Source of the DNA: CAIVVT01 sp963823095
Lineage (GTDB): Bacteria > Acidobacteriota > Terriglobia > Bryobacterales > Bryobacteraceae
Direction of reading: 5' to 3'
NCBI GenBank assembly: GCA_963823095.1
Contig: CAWGKI010000030.1
Span: forward strand, 62,001-126,000
DNA: 64,000 nucleotides
The notes under the pieces are model-generated. The model saw nothing but the letters and a program-made list of their open reading frames with translations. It was not told the origin of the DNA and did not search any database. Position numbers and translations under genes: made by a program. The first letter of the stretch is position 1. Each line of letters begins with the position of its first letter. Shown piece by piece: positions 53,604 through 63,450 of this stretch.

Positions 53604-54665
53604 GTGAATCCTGAGAATAGACAACAGTTGGAGAGACGCGCGATCCAGGCGGCGGAGGCTGCTCTGGCCCACCATCAATACGTCAGCTCCATTGACGTTC
53701 TTACCGGTATGGGGCTACTGGCTCCCGCGCAGCTCGATGCATGGCGCAAGGGCCGGGTCGCTTTCCTGGAGCGAGTGATCCAAGGGAACCTCAAGAAGAT
53801 TTCGGCCTCGATGAAGGCGTTTCGGCTGTGGGCTCGCGCGAAGGGGCTCAAACCCAGCGAAGCGCGCTACAAGAGGGGCTCCATGGACCTCCGATTCAGT
53901 AAGAGCGGAGATCCGGGAATCGAACGTAGTTACCGGACGCACTACGCATCTCCCGCGCTGGCGGAGCGCAAGCTGCAGCAAGTCAATGAACGCATCGAAA
54001 AGGCGGAGCGGCCCGTCGTCTTCCAGATCGTCACCGACTCGCAGTGCTCGGAATGCGGAGCGGAACTCTACCGCGGCAGCTTCCTGCTGATGGAAACTCA
54101 GCAACCCTTGTGCCTGCCGTGCGCGCGGCTGGACGATCTTGAGTACCTTCCGGCGGGTGATGCAGCCGTGACGCGCCGGGCCACGAAATACAGCGCGCGA
54201 ACGACGGTGGTCGTGCGATTCAGCCGCTCGCGCGGACGCTATGAACGGCAGGGAATTCTGGTCGAAATTGAGGCGCTTGAAAAGGCGGAGCGGGAATGTG
54301 CGCTTGACGCCGATGAAAGAGCCCGCGAGCGGGTTCGCGGAGCCGCTGCCCGCCTTAAGCAGGATCGCGAACTCGTCGCTATGATGACGGGCAAAATCAT
54401 GGCCTTGTTTCCAGGCTGTCCGCCGAAAGAGGCCGCGGCCATTGCCGGCCACACCGCCGCGCGCGGCAGCGGCCGAGTCGGCCGGACGGCGGCAGGCCGG
54501 AGCTTGGACGAACAGGCGTTGACCGCCGCCGTCACGGCTGCCGTCCGCCACATACACACCGAATACGATTCATTGCTGAGTTCCGGCGTGGATCGCGCAC
54601 TCGCCCGCGAACGCGTGTCCGATCAAGTGCACGCAATCCTGACGGCGTGGAGAAATCGAAGCTGA
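53604..54665 (+). CDS. DUF2293 protein with zinc ribbon
   Basis: A 353-residue protein. The C-terminal 85 residues are a DUF2293 domain: MTGKIMALFPGCPPKEAAAI AGH, then ARGSGRVGRTAAGRSLDEQA, and VRHIHTEYDSLLSSGVDRAL A. The middle has a zinc-ribbon pair CSEC (148-151) and CLPC (170-173). The N-terminus is helical and basic. Function is unknown, though the mix of a zinc ribbon, DUF2293 and an SNF2 neighbour points to DNA or RNA. Start: GTG 53604 has GGGAAG six bases upstream; ATG 53571 and GTG 53496 are also in frame but without a good site. It begins about 120 bases after the SNF2 stop, so the two may be cotranscribed. Confidence 0.78.
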   Translation: MNPENRQQLERRAIQAAEAALAHHQYVSSIDVLTGMGLLAPAQLDAWRKGRVAFLERVIQGNLKKISASMKAFRLWARAKGLKPSEARYKRGSMDLRFSKSGDPGIERSYRTHYASPALAERKLQQVNERIEKAERPVVFQIVTDSQCSECGAELYRGSFLLMETQQPLCLPCARLDDLEYLPAGDAAVTRRATKYSARTTVVVRFSRSRGRYERQGILVEIEALEKAERECALDADERARERVRGAAARLKQDRELVAMMTGKIMALFPGCPPKEAAAIAGHTAARGSGRVGRTAAGRSLDEQALTAAVTAAVRHIHTEYDSLLSSGVDRALARERVSDQVHAILTAWRNRS

Positions 54666-54804
54666 GCCGCGCGGGGCTGACCGCCCGGTAACGATCGCGT
54701 CCCCAGGGGACGCGGCATTTGGTCGGATTTGTATGGCCAAATTCGTTGTCCGGACGCCACAATAACGTAGCGGCGATTTCCGACGTACTCTTCAGGAGCA
54801 CCTG

Positions 54805-55829
54805 ATGAAAGCCATTGTGTATACCCATTACGGATCGCCGGACGCGCTGCGGTTCGACGAAGTGGCGACGCCTGCACCTAAGGACAATGAGGTTCTCATA
54901 AGGGTCTTCGCCGCATCCGTGAATCCACTGGACTTTCACCACATGAGAGGCCACGTCCGCATGATGACGGGGGTGCGCGGGCCGAAGCACACGATCCTCG
55001 GCTGCGATATCGCAGGGCGAGTCGAAGTGGTCGGCAGCCTCGTGAAACAGTATCAGGCAGGCGACGAGGTGTTCGGGGTAACAGGTTTCGCAGGGGGTGG
55101 ATTTGCCGAGTATGCGTGTTCCACTGAAGGCAAATTGGCCCTGAAGCCGCCCAACATATCGTTCGAAGAGGCCGCCGCCGTGCCGATCGCGGCACTCACC
55201 GCCCTTCAGGGTCTGCGCGATAAGGGACGGATCCAGTCCGGACAGAAGGTGCTGGTCGATGGCGCGTCGGGCGGAGTCGGCACGTTCGCGATCCAGATTG
55301 CTAAATCGTTCGGTGCGGAGGTCACGGCCGTTTGCAGCACGAGAAACGTAGAAAGGGCGCGATCGCTTGGCGCGGACCACGTCATCGATTACACGCGCGA
55401 GAATTTCACGCACAGCGGGAAGCTTTACGATCTGATTCTCGGCGCGAACGCATATCATTCGCTCCTCGATTACAAGCGCGCGCTGAGTCCGGACGGAGTT
55501 TATGTCGGGGCCGGAGGTGGAGAGAGTCTCCTGGGCATGCTGAAGTCGTGCTGCTGGGACCATTACTCTCGCTGATTGGGCGCAAGAAAATGCGTGTCTT
55601 TATAGCGAACATAAACAAGAAGGATTTGGATCTGCTGAAAGATCTTCTTGCAGCCGGGAGAGTCGTACCTGTCATCGATCGACGTTACGCGTTAAGCGAC
55701 ACGGCTGAAGCCATCCGGTATCTCGAGGAAGGACATGCGCAAGGGAAGATCGTGATGAGCGTTGCGGCACGGTCAATCGGCGTAACGAAACGCTGTGCCG
55801 AAGCGGCATTGGCAAAGGGATGCCAATAA
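54805..55829 (+). CDS. Zinc-independent NAD(P)-dependent alcohol dehydrogenase (quinone-oxidoreductase-like), one frameshift
   Basis: A medium-chain reductase of about 341 residues. The N-terminus (KAIVYTHYGSPDALRFDEVA) and the GroES-like part (VLIRVFAASVNPLDFHHMRG) lack the zinc-ligand pattern of alcohol dehydrogenases, so it is QOR-like. The Rossmann loop is DGASGGVGTFAIQIAKSFGA E. The C-terminal third continues in another frame: near 55543-55546 a base is missing, and after it VVLLGPLLSLIGRKKMRVF and SDTAEAIRYLEEGHAQGKIV follow the family. The uncorrected first frame stops at 55575. Of the nine breaks in this window it is the only one that needs a base to be added. AGGAG stands before ATG 54805. 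Confidence 0.83.
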
Positions 55830-56168
55830 CTGCCTTACCAGAGTGCGGCCAAGACCTCAAAACGAAAAGGCCTTTTTGTTTTGCGGTGTAACTTATTGAT
55901 TCCAGGCCTCAAAATCTGTGAGAACCAAAAGCCCTTTTTCGATTTTGGAGTCTCTAACTCAGGCCGTCAGGTACGGAGATCCGAGGTGCGGATTCACACA
56001 GCTCGCTCCAGCTTTGTGGAACTGGTCGGAGTGCCGCCCCAACGGCGCCGGCAGCGGTTGCACGCATCGTCGTACGCCGATGCGGGGTCTTGCTAGGCAG
56101 TAGATCCAAATGATGGCGGGTGGACGCTGGCCGTGACCATCGCATATCATTTCGAGCGAGGATCGAAC
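55830..56168. other. Gap with an AT-rich palindrome
   Basis: About 340 bases between the reductase and the esterase gene. The only structure is the near-palindrome at 55858-55883 (CAAAACGAAAAGG/CCTTTTTGTTTTG, one mismatch), which has a T-run on the + strand and could be the terminator of the upstream gene. No gene is supported in the remainder; it should carry the esterase promoter. Confidence 0.5.
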
Positions 56169-57654
56169 ATGAAAACGGCCATGCTCCGCAGGTTCGGCGT
56201 TCTCCGTATTCCCACGCTCGGGTTACTGACGGTTTTCCTTCTCGTAGCTGCCAGGCAGACCGGCGCTCGCACAACCAGCCGCGAGCGATCAGCCCCAGCC
56301 GGTGAAATGGACCGCCGCCGAGGACCATCGGAACATGATGGAGCAGCTCGGCATCAAAGCGCTGCGCCCAGGCGCGAATGGCAATGAGAAGGCGCCCGAC
56401 CACGCCAATTACGACGAAAGCAAAGCCAATCCGTTCCCCGACTGGCCCGACGTCCTGACCCTGAAGAGCGGCAAGAAGATCACGTCGGAGAAGGCGTGGT
56501 GGAAGCAGCGCAGGCCCGAGATCGTGGAGGACTTCGAGCGCGAGGTCGTGGGCCGCATTCCGCGCGACGTGCCCAAGGTGACTTGGAGTGTCGCGAGCAC
56601 CACGAATTCGATGTCCGGTGCTATCCCAGTTGTCGAGAGACAGCTCGTCGGCCACGTCGACAACAGCGCCTGCCCGTCGATCGCCGTCGACATTCAAGTG
56701 ACGCTGTTCACTCCGGCACACGCGGCCGGCCCCGTGCCTGTGATGATCATGTTCGGCAGCCAGGCCTTCATGAAGCGCATGGCCGAAATGATGGCCAAAA
56801 ACCCCGAGATGAAGGAGCGTATGAAGGCCATGCTGGGGAACGATCCGCCTGCTACAGAGCAACTCATCGCCGGCGGTTGGGGCTACGCCTTTCTCGATAC
56901 GGCCAGCGTTCAGGCCGACGACGGCGCGGGGCTGACGCGCGGCATCATCGGACTGGTGAACAAAGGGCAGGCGCGCAAGCCCGACGACTGGGGCGCTCTG
57001 CGGGCGTGGGGCTGGGGCGCGTCACGCGCTTTGGATTACCTCGAAACCGACAAGGCGGTGAACGCGAAGCAGGTGGGCATCGAGGGCGTTTCGCGCTACG
57101 GCAAGGCCGCTCTGGTCACCATGGCCTTCGACCGGAGATTCGCGGTGGTGCTGGTCGGCTCCTCGGGCGAGGGCGGCGTCAAGCCGCATCGCCGCAACTT
57201 CGGAGAAGCGGTCGAGAACCTCACCGGCTCCGGCGGGTATCACTGGATGGCGGGCAACTTCCTCAAGTACGGCGCGTCCGAAGCCGTCTTCGGCAGCAAA
57301 AACGCGAGCGACATTCCGGTGGATTCTCACGAGCTGATCGCGCTGTGCGCGCCAAGGCCGACGTTCATCAGCTATGGGATACCCGAAAAGGGCGATGCGA
57401 AGTGGCTCGACCAGCGGGGCTCCTATATGGCCACCGTCGCGGCGGGGCGCGTATTTCGGCTGCTTGGGGCGAAAGACCTGAGAGTGGGCGACGACTACAA
57501 ATCGGCGAAGATGCCGCCGGTCAATTCAGGCCTGCTCGACGGGCAGCTCGCCTGGCGGCAGCACGATGGCGGCCATACCGATGCGCCCAACTGGAAGTAC
57601 TTCCTTCCGTGGGCCGACAAGCTGATCAAGCACACTCCGCCCGCCGCTCAGTAA
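56169..57654 (+). CDS. CE15-like (glucuronoyl esterase-type) secreted hydrolase, one frameshift
   Basis: A secreted alpha/beta hydrolase of about 494 residues. ATG 56169 (GAGGA seven bases upstream) opens a signal peptide (RIPTLGLLTVFLLVAARQTG A), then one base must be skipped at 56266-56270 to pass into the frame AQPAASDQPQPVKWTAAEDH and the rest of the protein. That frame has the CE15-type nucleophile GVSRYGKAALVTM, the SGEGG segment, the YHWMAGNF patch and the last His region RQHDGGHTDAPNW. CE15 enzymes cleave ester bonds between lignin alcohols and glucuronoxylan. The long frame is open only from about 56302 by itself, which would lack the signal. Confidence 0.8.
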
Positions 57655-57702
57655 GATTCATGAGAGTCGCGGGCGGAGAATTCAAAAACCATCGTTGGGC
57701 AG

Positions 57703-60700
57703 TTAGAAGCGCAGGTGCAGGGCTACCTGAAGGATGCGCGGTCCACGCGGATTCGTGGGGTCGTTCGCGCCCACAACTTGCGAGACCGTTCCAAACGTCG
57801 GCGAGTTGATGTTGATCGACGGGTTCGCGAAGTTCGTGTGATTGAACACGTTGAACGCATCCACGCGCAACTCGGCGTCAAGCTTCTCTTTGAAGACCAG
57901 GAGATGCTTGGCAAGCGAAAGATCGGTGTTGATGAAACCCGGCCCGCGGAAGGCGTTGCGCCCCAGAGAGCCGTAAGTGGTTTGGCCAACGAGCGCAGCC
58001 GGATTCGTGGTCGCGAGGGTGTTCAGATTCAATTCACGAGCATTGGAGAGGCTGCCCGGATTGAACCAGTAGTTGCCGGCAACGCCGTTGATTGTCGTGT
58101 AGTTCTTCGGGTTGAGCGTGGGGACGCTAGTGCCGACCAGATCCGCGCGCACCAGGCCGGCCTGCCCGTCACCCGCGGGCCCTGGATTACCATTGCTGGT
58201 CTGCAATCCGGCAAAAATGTCCAGCGGGAAACCGGTGCGCCAGGTGACGATCGGGTAGAGGCTCCAGCCTTTCGTCAGCAGTCTCGGTCCGCTCTCCCAC
58301 ATCTTATTGAAGGGTAGATCCCAACCACCCGAGAGAGACAGGAACTGTCTGACATCGAAGTCGCCCGAAGCCATGAAGGCGTAGTGGTTGAAGTACGGCA
58401 CAATGCTGCTGTGCAACTGGCGGAATCCCGACGAGTTGTCCGTCTCGTGCGACCACGTGTAGGACAGCGTGAAGAACGTGCCCCCGAGGTATTTCGTGTC
58501 GGAAAACCTCTTCGTCAGATTGGTCTGCAGCGAGTTGTACCGCGCGAGGCCGACGTTCTGGAACTCTTCCAAGTAGCTGAAGAGCGGATTGCTCTGGTCG
58601 GTGTTGTAGATGCGGTTGGCAGTGCCCGGCATGTACGGGTTCTGGTCCACCAGCGCGGTCAGCTTGTGCGCCTGATAGCCCACGTAGCCGACTTCCCCTA
58701 CCATCCCGCCGGGCAGTTGCTGCTGCAACGAGACGTTGTATTGGAACACGTACGGCGTCTTCAGATGTGGATCGACGTAGTACACCCCGCCTCCGCCGAT
58801 GGGCAGGAACCCCGCGTTCGCGAAGTTCAGGCTGGATGATGGCGGCTTCGAGGGGAACGGGTTGACGGCGCCCGTCGAGGCATAGGGGTTGGCCAGATAA
58901 TTCGTGCCGGTCCCGCTCGTCGCGTTTGGAGCACTGAAGAACAGGTCCGCGAAGGAGAAGAACGGAACCTGGCCATTGAACTGGAGATTGTCCTCGCCCT
59001 TGAGGATGTCGTAGAAGATGCCGCCGCCGCCGCGCAGGCTCGTCTTCCCATTGCCGAACACATCCCAGGCAAAGCCAAAACGTGGCGCAAAATCCGTCCG
59101 GTCGGGGAAATTGGAGCCGTTCGGCGCGCCTGCGTCGCCGGGGAACACGAGGCCGGTTGGCGCGTTCGGGAAGCGTGTGGACTGAAGGCCCGGAATGAAC
59201 GAGAAACTTCTGCCTTGCGTGTCGAATTTCGGTTGAGCGTATTCGTAGCGTAGCCCGTAGTTAAGCGTCAGGTGACGTGTGACATGCCATTCATCCTGCG
59301 CGTAACCGGCATACGACTTCGAACGAATGTTCGACGGCGCGGACGGGAACTGCAGGAACTCGTCCGGCAGCCCCATCAGGAAGTCCGCGAAGTCGTTGCC
59401 GGAGCCGATTCCGCCAGGACCATAGAAGAAGTAGGCACCGTTTACGAAGTAGTCGTAGAGCGTGTTGTTCTGGTATGGCGAGAAGTAAAAGCCGTACTTC
59501 ATCGCGTGCTTGCCCTTGGTCCAGGAGAAGTTGTCGCTGATCTCGTACGTGTTGTTGATCAACGTGGTCGGACCGTTGGGGCTGAAGCCGACGTAAGTTC
59601 CGTGCCCGTCCAGGTTCAAGAGAGTCGGACCGGTGGCTTGATCGGGGGTAACTCCTGTCACGCCTAACGCGGCGCCGGTCGGCAGAGTCTTGCCGGGGAA
59701 ATACTGGCCGAGGTTTCCGCGCTGGGCGGTCAGGCGCGCTTCGTTGATCAGGTTCGGGCCGAAGATGTGGTTGTAGGTCAGCGTTCCGAAATACGCCGCA
59801 TTGAGGGTGTTGTTGGGGAAGCCCGCGACGTTCGCGCCGTTCGTATTATCCGTGAACGGGATCACCTGCGTGCTGTTGTGCGAGGTGAGCGTCACGCTGA
59901 GATTGTCGCTGCTCGAAATGTTGTAGTCCAGGCGTCCGAGGAAGTCGTCCGCATTATCTTTCGCGCCGGCCGAAGAAAGCACGACTCCGCTCGGCGAGGT
60001 CGGGAACAGGCCGGCCTTGAGGTAATTCAATGCGACTGAATTTAATCGGGTCGGATCGATGATGCCTTGCGCGGCGAGCGTGGGATTCGATTGATAATAC
60101 GGATTGTTCTGCAGGAAGGTAACGACCTGCGGACTCGGCGCGCCGCCGCTGGACTGCGAGAAATTGCCCGTCGCTTCCAGCGGCGTCATCACGGGGATGT
60201 TACCGTCCTGGGCGATGGAGTTCTGCCTCTGCCCCTGGTAGGAGAAGAAGAAGAACAGCTTGTTCCGGCCGTCGAAGACTTTCGGAATCAAGATCGGTCC
60301 GCCGACAGTCCCGCCGAATTGATGGCGCTTGAGGACGTTGCGCGGGGCGCCGATTTCGTTGCTGAAGAAGTCGTTGGCGTTCAAGGCGTCGTTGCGCACG
60401 AAGTCGTACGCCGTGCCGTGCAGAGTGTTGCCTCCGCTCTTGGTGACCATGCTGACGATGCCGCCGGCGTTGCGTCCATACTCCGCGCCATAGTTGCTCT
60501 CGATGATTCTGAACTCAGCAATCGCGTCCGGGTTGGGATCGACGACAAAGCTGTTGCTCAGCAAGTTGTTGTTGTTGCCGCCGTCCAGCAGGAACGAGAC
60601 CGAGTCCGTGCGGCCGCCGCCGATGCTGTAGCCGGCGCCCGTGCCCGTGTTGTCGGGATTGGTCGGCGTGACGCCCGGCTGCGTGGCCAGCAGGTCGAAG

Positions 60701-61170
60701 GCGTTGCGGCCGTTCAGCGGCAGTTCGTAGACCGCGTTGCCCGTCACCGTGGCGCCCACCGTAGCGTTCTGCGTTTCCACGACGTTCGCGCCGCCTTCCA
60801 CCGTAACCGTATCCTTGACGCTGCCAACCTCAAGCGCCACGTCGATGCGCATCGTCTGGTTGATTTCGAGCGCATTCTTTCCCTGCACGACCATGCGCGA
60901 GAACCCCGGCGCCTCGGCGGCCACTTCGTAGCGGCCGACTGGCAGCAACTGGATCTGGTAGAAGCCTTCCTTGTCGCTCAACGTCTGCCGCCCGATCTTG
61001 GTGGCTACGTTCGTAATAGTCACTCGCGCCGCCGGGATAGCGCTCCCGCTAGGATCCGTGACATTGCCCACGATCTTCCCGGTCGCGTCCTGACCGGAAA
61101 GTGCAGCAGAAACCAACAGCAGTGCGCTGGTCAGCAGCACTAACCGTTTACCATTCAAAATCGGATTCAT
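57703..61170 (-). CDS. TonB-dependent receptor, Oar-like with CarboxypepD_reg domain
   Basis: A complete 1155-residue receptor. Signal peptide GKRLVLLTSALLLVSAALSG Q; regulatory sandwich GKIVGNVTDPSGSAIPAARV T; plug with NAVYELPLNGRNAFDLLATQ P and IAEFRIIESNYGAEYGRNAG; the barrel ends with ILQVALHLRF. The start ATG 61170 has GGGAGGG just upstream. A TTGACA/GATAAT promoter about 330 bases upstream drives it. It is convergent to the esterase gene, 48 bases apart. Intact. A neighbour encoding a secreted CE15-like esterase makes plant-wall polymers a reasonable substrate guess. Confidence 0.93.
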   Translation of the reverse strand: MNPILNGKRLVLLTSALLLVSAALSGQDATGKIVGNVTDPSGSAIPAARVTITNVATKIGRQTLSDKEGFYQIQLLPVGRYEVAAEAPGFSRMVVQGKNALEINQTMRIDVALEVGSVKDTVTVEGGANVVETQNATVGATVTGNAVYELPLNGRNAFDLLATQPGVTPTNPDNTGTGAGYSIGGGRTDSVSFLLDGGNNNNLLSNSFVVDPNPDAIAEFRIIESNYGAEYGRNAGGIVSMVTKSGGNTLHGTAYDFVRNDALNANDFFSNEIGAPRNVLKRHQFGGTVGGPILIPKVFDGRNKLFFFFSYQGQRQNSIAQDGNIPVMTPLEATGNFSQSSGGAPSPQVVTFLQNNPYYQSNPTLAAQGIIDPTRLNSVALNYLKAGLFPTSPSGVVLSSAGAKDNADDFLGRLDYNISSSDNLSVTLTSHNSTQVIPFTDNTNGANVAGFPNNTLNAAYFGTLTYNHIFGPNLINEARLTAQRGNLGQYFPGKTLPTGAALGVTGVTPDQATGPTLLNLDGHGTYVGFSPNGPTTLINNTYEISDNFSWTKGKHAMKYGFYFSPYQNNTLYDYFVNGAYFFYGPGGIGSGNDFADFLMGLPDEFLQFPSAPSNIRSKSYAGYAQDEWHVTRHLTLNYGLRYEYAQPKFDTQGRSFSFIPGLQSTRFPNAPTGLVFPGDAGAPNGSNFPDRTDFAPRFGFAWDVFGNGKTSLRGGGGIFYDILKGEDNLQFNGQVPFFSFADLFFSAPNATSGTGTNYLANPYASTGAVNPFPSKPPSSSLNFANAGFLPIGGGGVYYVDPHLKTPYVFQYNVSLQQQLPGGMVGEVGYVGYQAHKLTALVDQNPYMPGTANRIYNTDQSNPLFSYLEEFQNVGLARYNSLQTNLTKRFSDTKYLGGTFFTLSYTWSHETDNSSGFRQLHSSIVPYFNHYAFMASGDFDVRQFLSLSGGWDLPFNKMWESGPRLLTKGWSLYPIVTWRTGFPLDIFAGLQTSNGNPGPAGDGQAGLVRADLVGTSVPTLNPKNYTTINGVAGNYWFNPGSLSNARELNLNTLATTNPAALVGQTTYGSLGRNAFRGPGFINTDLSLAKHLLVFKEKLDAELRVDAFNVFNHTNFANPSININSPTFGTVSQVVGANDPTNPRGPRILQVALHLRF

Positions 61171-61325
61171 TAACCCTCCCACTGAATGTCTTCGACAAGA
61201 ACCGGACTTCCGGCGGGTCCAAGCAGAAGATGGTGTTGATACACGCCGGATTCCCAATTTCGCCAATCGGTTCTACGTAACGACACACCACCGGCGCACC
61301 GCGTTCCGCGAACCGGCGCATAGAG

Positions 61326-61348
61326 GACGGAACGCAAATTGTTCCGTC
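61326..61348. repeat. Inverted repeat in the leader of the receptor gene
   Basis: GACGGAAC and GTTCCGTC form a perfect 8-bp inverted repeat with a 7-base spacer, about 160 bases before the receptor start. It could be an operator or an RNA hairpin. Confidence 0.4.
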
Positions 61349-61499
61349 GTTACCCGCTCAGCTTCTTATCGCTCCCAGACCGAAACCAAACCCAGCACCG
61401 AAGCCGCGCAATTCCTCGCCTCGAACGCGGACGGCAAAAGCATTGCACCCACAGACTTTGTGATGACGATGACTGCTCAGAGGACCCAATGATGTTTGT

Positions 61500-61528
61500 A
61501 TTATCCTCGGGCGAATTCAATGTGTCAA
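61500..61528 (-). promoter_or_regulatory. Strong sigma-70-type promoter of the receptor at 61170
   Basis: On the - strand: TTGACA, 17 bases, GATAAT. This is nearly consensus. The transcript would have a leader of about 320 bases containing the inverted repeat at 61326-61348. The rest of the 560-base gap shows no gene. Confidence 0.6.
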
Positions 61529-61729
61529 CGGCATAGCAAGAAGTCAAGATTACTGCCTGGATCTTCAGATAGGCAATGTTTGCGCCATAGAAATAAGGGT
61601 ATTTCAGATGCTATATTCCTTTAAAGGCGGACGCGCCAATCCACTTGCGATCCCGTATTGGATTGACGCGGGAGAGCCCCCGCCTGTAGGCTGGACGGTT
61701 CCTCGGTCTCAGTGTTCTGGGAGGTCGCG

Positions 61730-63433
61730 GTGAAGTCATACATCGTCGTACTTGCTTTTCTGGCCGTTCTCCCGGTTGGTTCCGCCCAAGAGCTGGCTGA
61801 AGTCTCCGGTAAAGTCATCGACTCGTCCACCAAGCAGCCGCTGTCCGGCGCGCGTGTCGTCCTCTTCCGCTGGGCCGAGGGAACGACCTTCATGTACGAC
61901 ACCGTCACCAAGGCCGAGCCCGTGGCGCAACCACAGGACCCGAAGAGCGGGATTTTTGTGATGCTGACTGGCGATGACGGGCGATTCAGCTTCAAGACGA
62001 CAGCACCGGCGCACTTTAACATCTACGCGCGATGCAAGGCGTACGTCGGATGGGGCGAAGATTTCGCCACTTCGAAGTTCTTGTCCGTTCAGGCGGGGCA
62101 GAAGGTTAGCGACATCACGGTCGCCATGGATATGCCGGGCTCCATCTCTGGTCGAGTGATCGACCCTGAGACGGAGAAGCCGGTGGCTGGACTTTCGGTG
62201 ACACCTATGACCTGGCGCGTCATGGATGGGAGCCGTGCCCTCACGTTTGCCGCTGGAGCCTCGGCGACCGACAAGAATGGCGCGTACGAAATCAAGAATC
62301 TGAGGCCAGGCGAGTACGTTCTTCAAGCGGCGGCGGCGCATGGCGAGAATTTCGTAACCGCCGGGACCAAAGAGGAGTTTCAAGACAGCGATCAGCTTGC
62401 CTACCTCCGCAGCTACTACCCGGGAGTCGAGCACCGAGAGCAGGCCGCAAGTGTGACCCTGATGCCGGGCGTGGCGTTGGATCGCATCGACTTTAAGCTC
62501 TCGAAACGAAGGGCGGCGGCGCTTCGCGGGTGCATCCATTCCGACATCGCTCCCGATCAACTCGGAGACGTTGCCCTGGGACTCACGCTCACCGAGGTCC
62601 AGGGCACAACCACGAGTTTCAGTTCGTTGACCGATAAGACCGTTCGCGGGGACGCCTGTTTTCGGATTGATGGGCTGTCCTCTGGGAAGCACGTTCTGAG
62701 CGCCGAGAGCAAGAGCGCGAATCCGGTGGAAATCAGGCGGGCCTTCGCATTCTTCGATCTCGAAGATCGAAAGATCGACGATATCGATCTGACGCTGATG
62801 AAGGGCGTCCCAATCCATGGCAAAGTGCGCCTGCACGAAACCGTCACCGAGACAGTTGTGAAGGACAAACCGCTCGCCGTTTTTCTTGACGCACAAGGGC
62901 GCGCCGGCTACGCGGACAAGAATTCAACAGCGGAGGTCTCGGCGTCCGACGGCGGCTTTGTGTTGCCGAGCGTGTTCCAGGGCTCGTATAAGGTTCAAGC
63001 TCGCTATCTGCCGAAAGGACTCGGCGTCGGCGAGGTGATCTACAACGGCGCCAAGGCGAAGCAGGGCGTGATTACGCTCAACCCGGGAGCGCCAGATCAA
63101 AGGCTGGAGGTGGTGCTGTACCCCGCGACAGCTTCGATCAGCCTCACTGTGGAAGGCGGCTCGAAGGCTGCGGACGCGCAACTGGTGCTGCTGCCGGAAG
63201 ATCCCGATCCTCAGGATCCGCAACTGGACGCCCGGGCCGCGAAAGCCGACTCCGAAGGCCGCGCGAGCTTCGCGGGCTTGCTCGCTGGCAAGTACCGCGT
63301 GTTTGCTTTTGCCCCGAACACGGCGTGGCGCACGGACCCGTCCTTTGCGCAGCAATTGATTGCCGGGAAGGATGTTGAGGTATCCAAAGATTCCGCGCAG
63401 AACATCGAAGTGAAGCTGAGCCGACTGCAGTAG
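61730..63433 (+). CDS. Secreted carboxypeptidase regulatory-like (beta-sandwich) protein
   Basis: A 567-residue exported protein made of several CarboxypepD_reg/Cna-B-like sandwiches: ELAEVSGKVIDSSTKQPLSG A, then GSISGRVIDPETEKPVAGLS and NGAYEIKNLRPGEYVLQAAA, and later GVPIHGKVRLHE. The signal peptide is SYIVVLAFLAVLPVGSAQ. Start: GTG 61730 has GGGAGG five bases upstream; an in-frame GTG at 61712 is not needed. No catalytic motif or anchor is seen. These proteins are common in Acidobacteria; the role is unknown, maybe binding at the cell surface. Divergent from the TonB receptor, so possibly coregulated. Intact. Confidence 0.85.
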   Translation: MKSYIVVLAFLAVLPVGSAQELAEVSGKVIDSSTKQPLSGARVVLFRWAEGTTFMYDTVTKAEPVAQPQDPKSGIFVMLTGDDGRFSFKTTAPAHFNIYARCKAYVGWGEDFATSKFLSVQAGQKVSDITVAMDMPGSISGRVIDPETEKPVAGLSVTPMTWRVMDGSRALTFAAGASATDKNGAYEIKNLRPGEYVLQAAAAHGENFVTAGTKEEFQDSDQLAYLRSYYPGVEHREQAASVTLMPGVALDRIDFKLSKRRAAALRGCIHSDIAPDQLGDVALGLTLTEVQGTTTSFSSLTDKTVRGDACFRIDGLSSGKHVLSAESKSANPVEIRRAFAFFDLEDRKIDDIDLTLMKGVPIHGKVRLHETVTETVVKDKPLAVFLDAQGRAGYADKNSTAEVSASDGGFVLPSVFQGSYKVQARYLPKGLGVGEVIYNGAKAKQGVITLNPGAPDQRLEVVLYPATASISLTVEGGSKAADAQLVLLPEDPDPQDPQLDARAAKADSEGRASFAGLLAGKYRVFAFAPNTAWRTDPSFAQQLIAGKDVEVSKDSAQNIEVKLSRLQ

Positions 63434-63450
63434 AGTGAGCTGGTCTAGCG

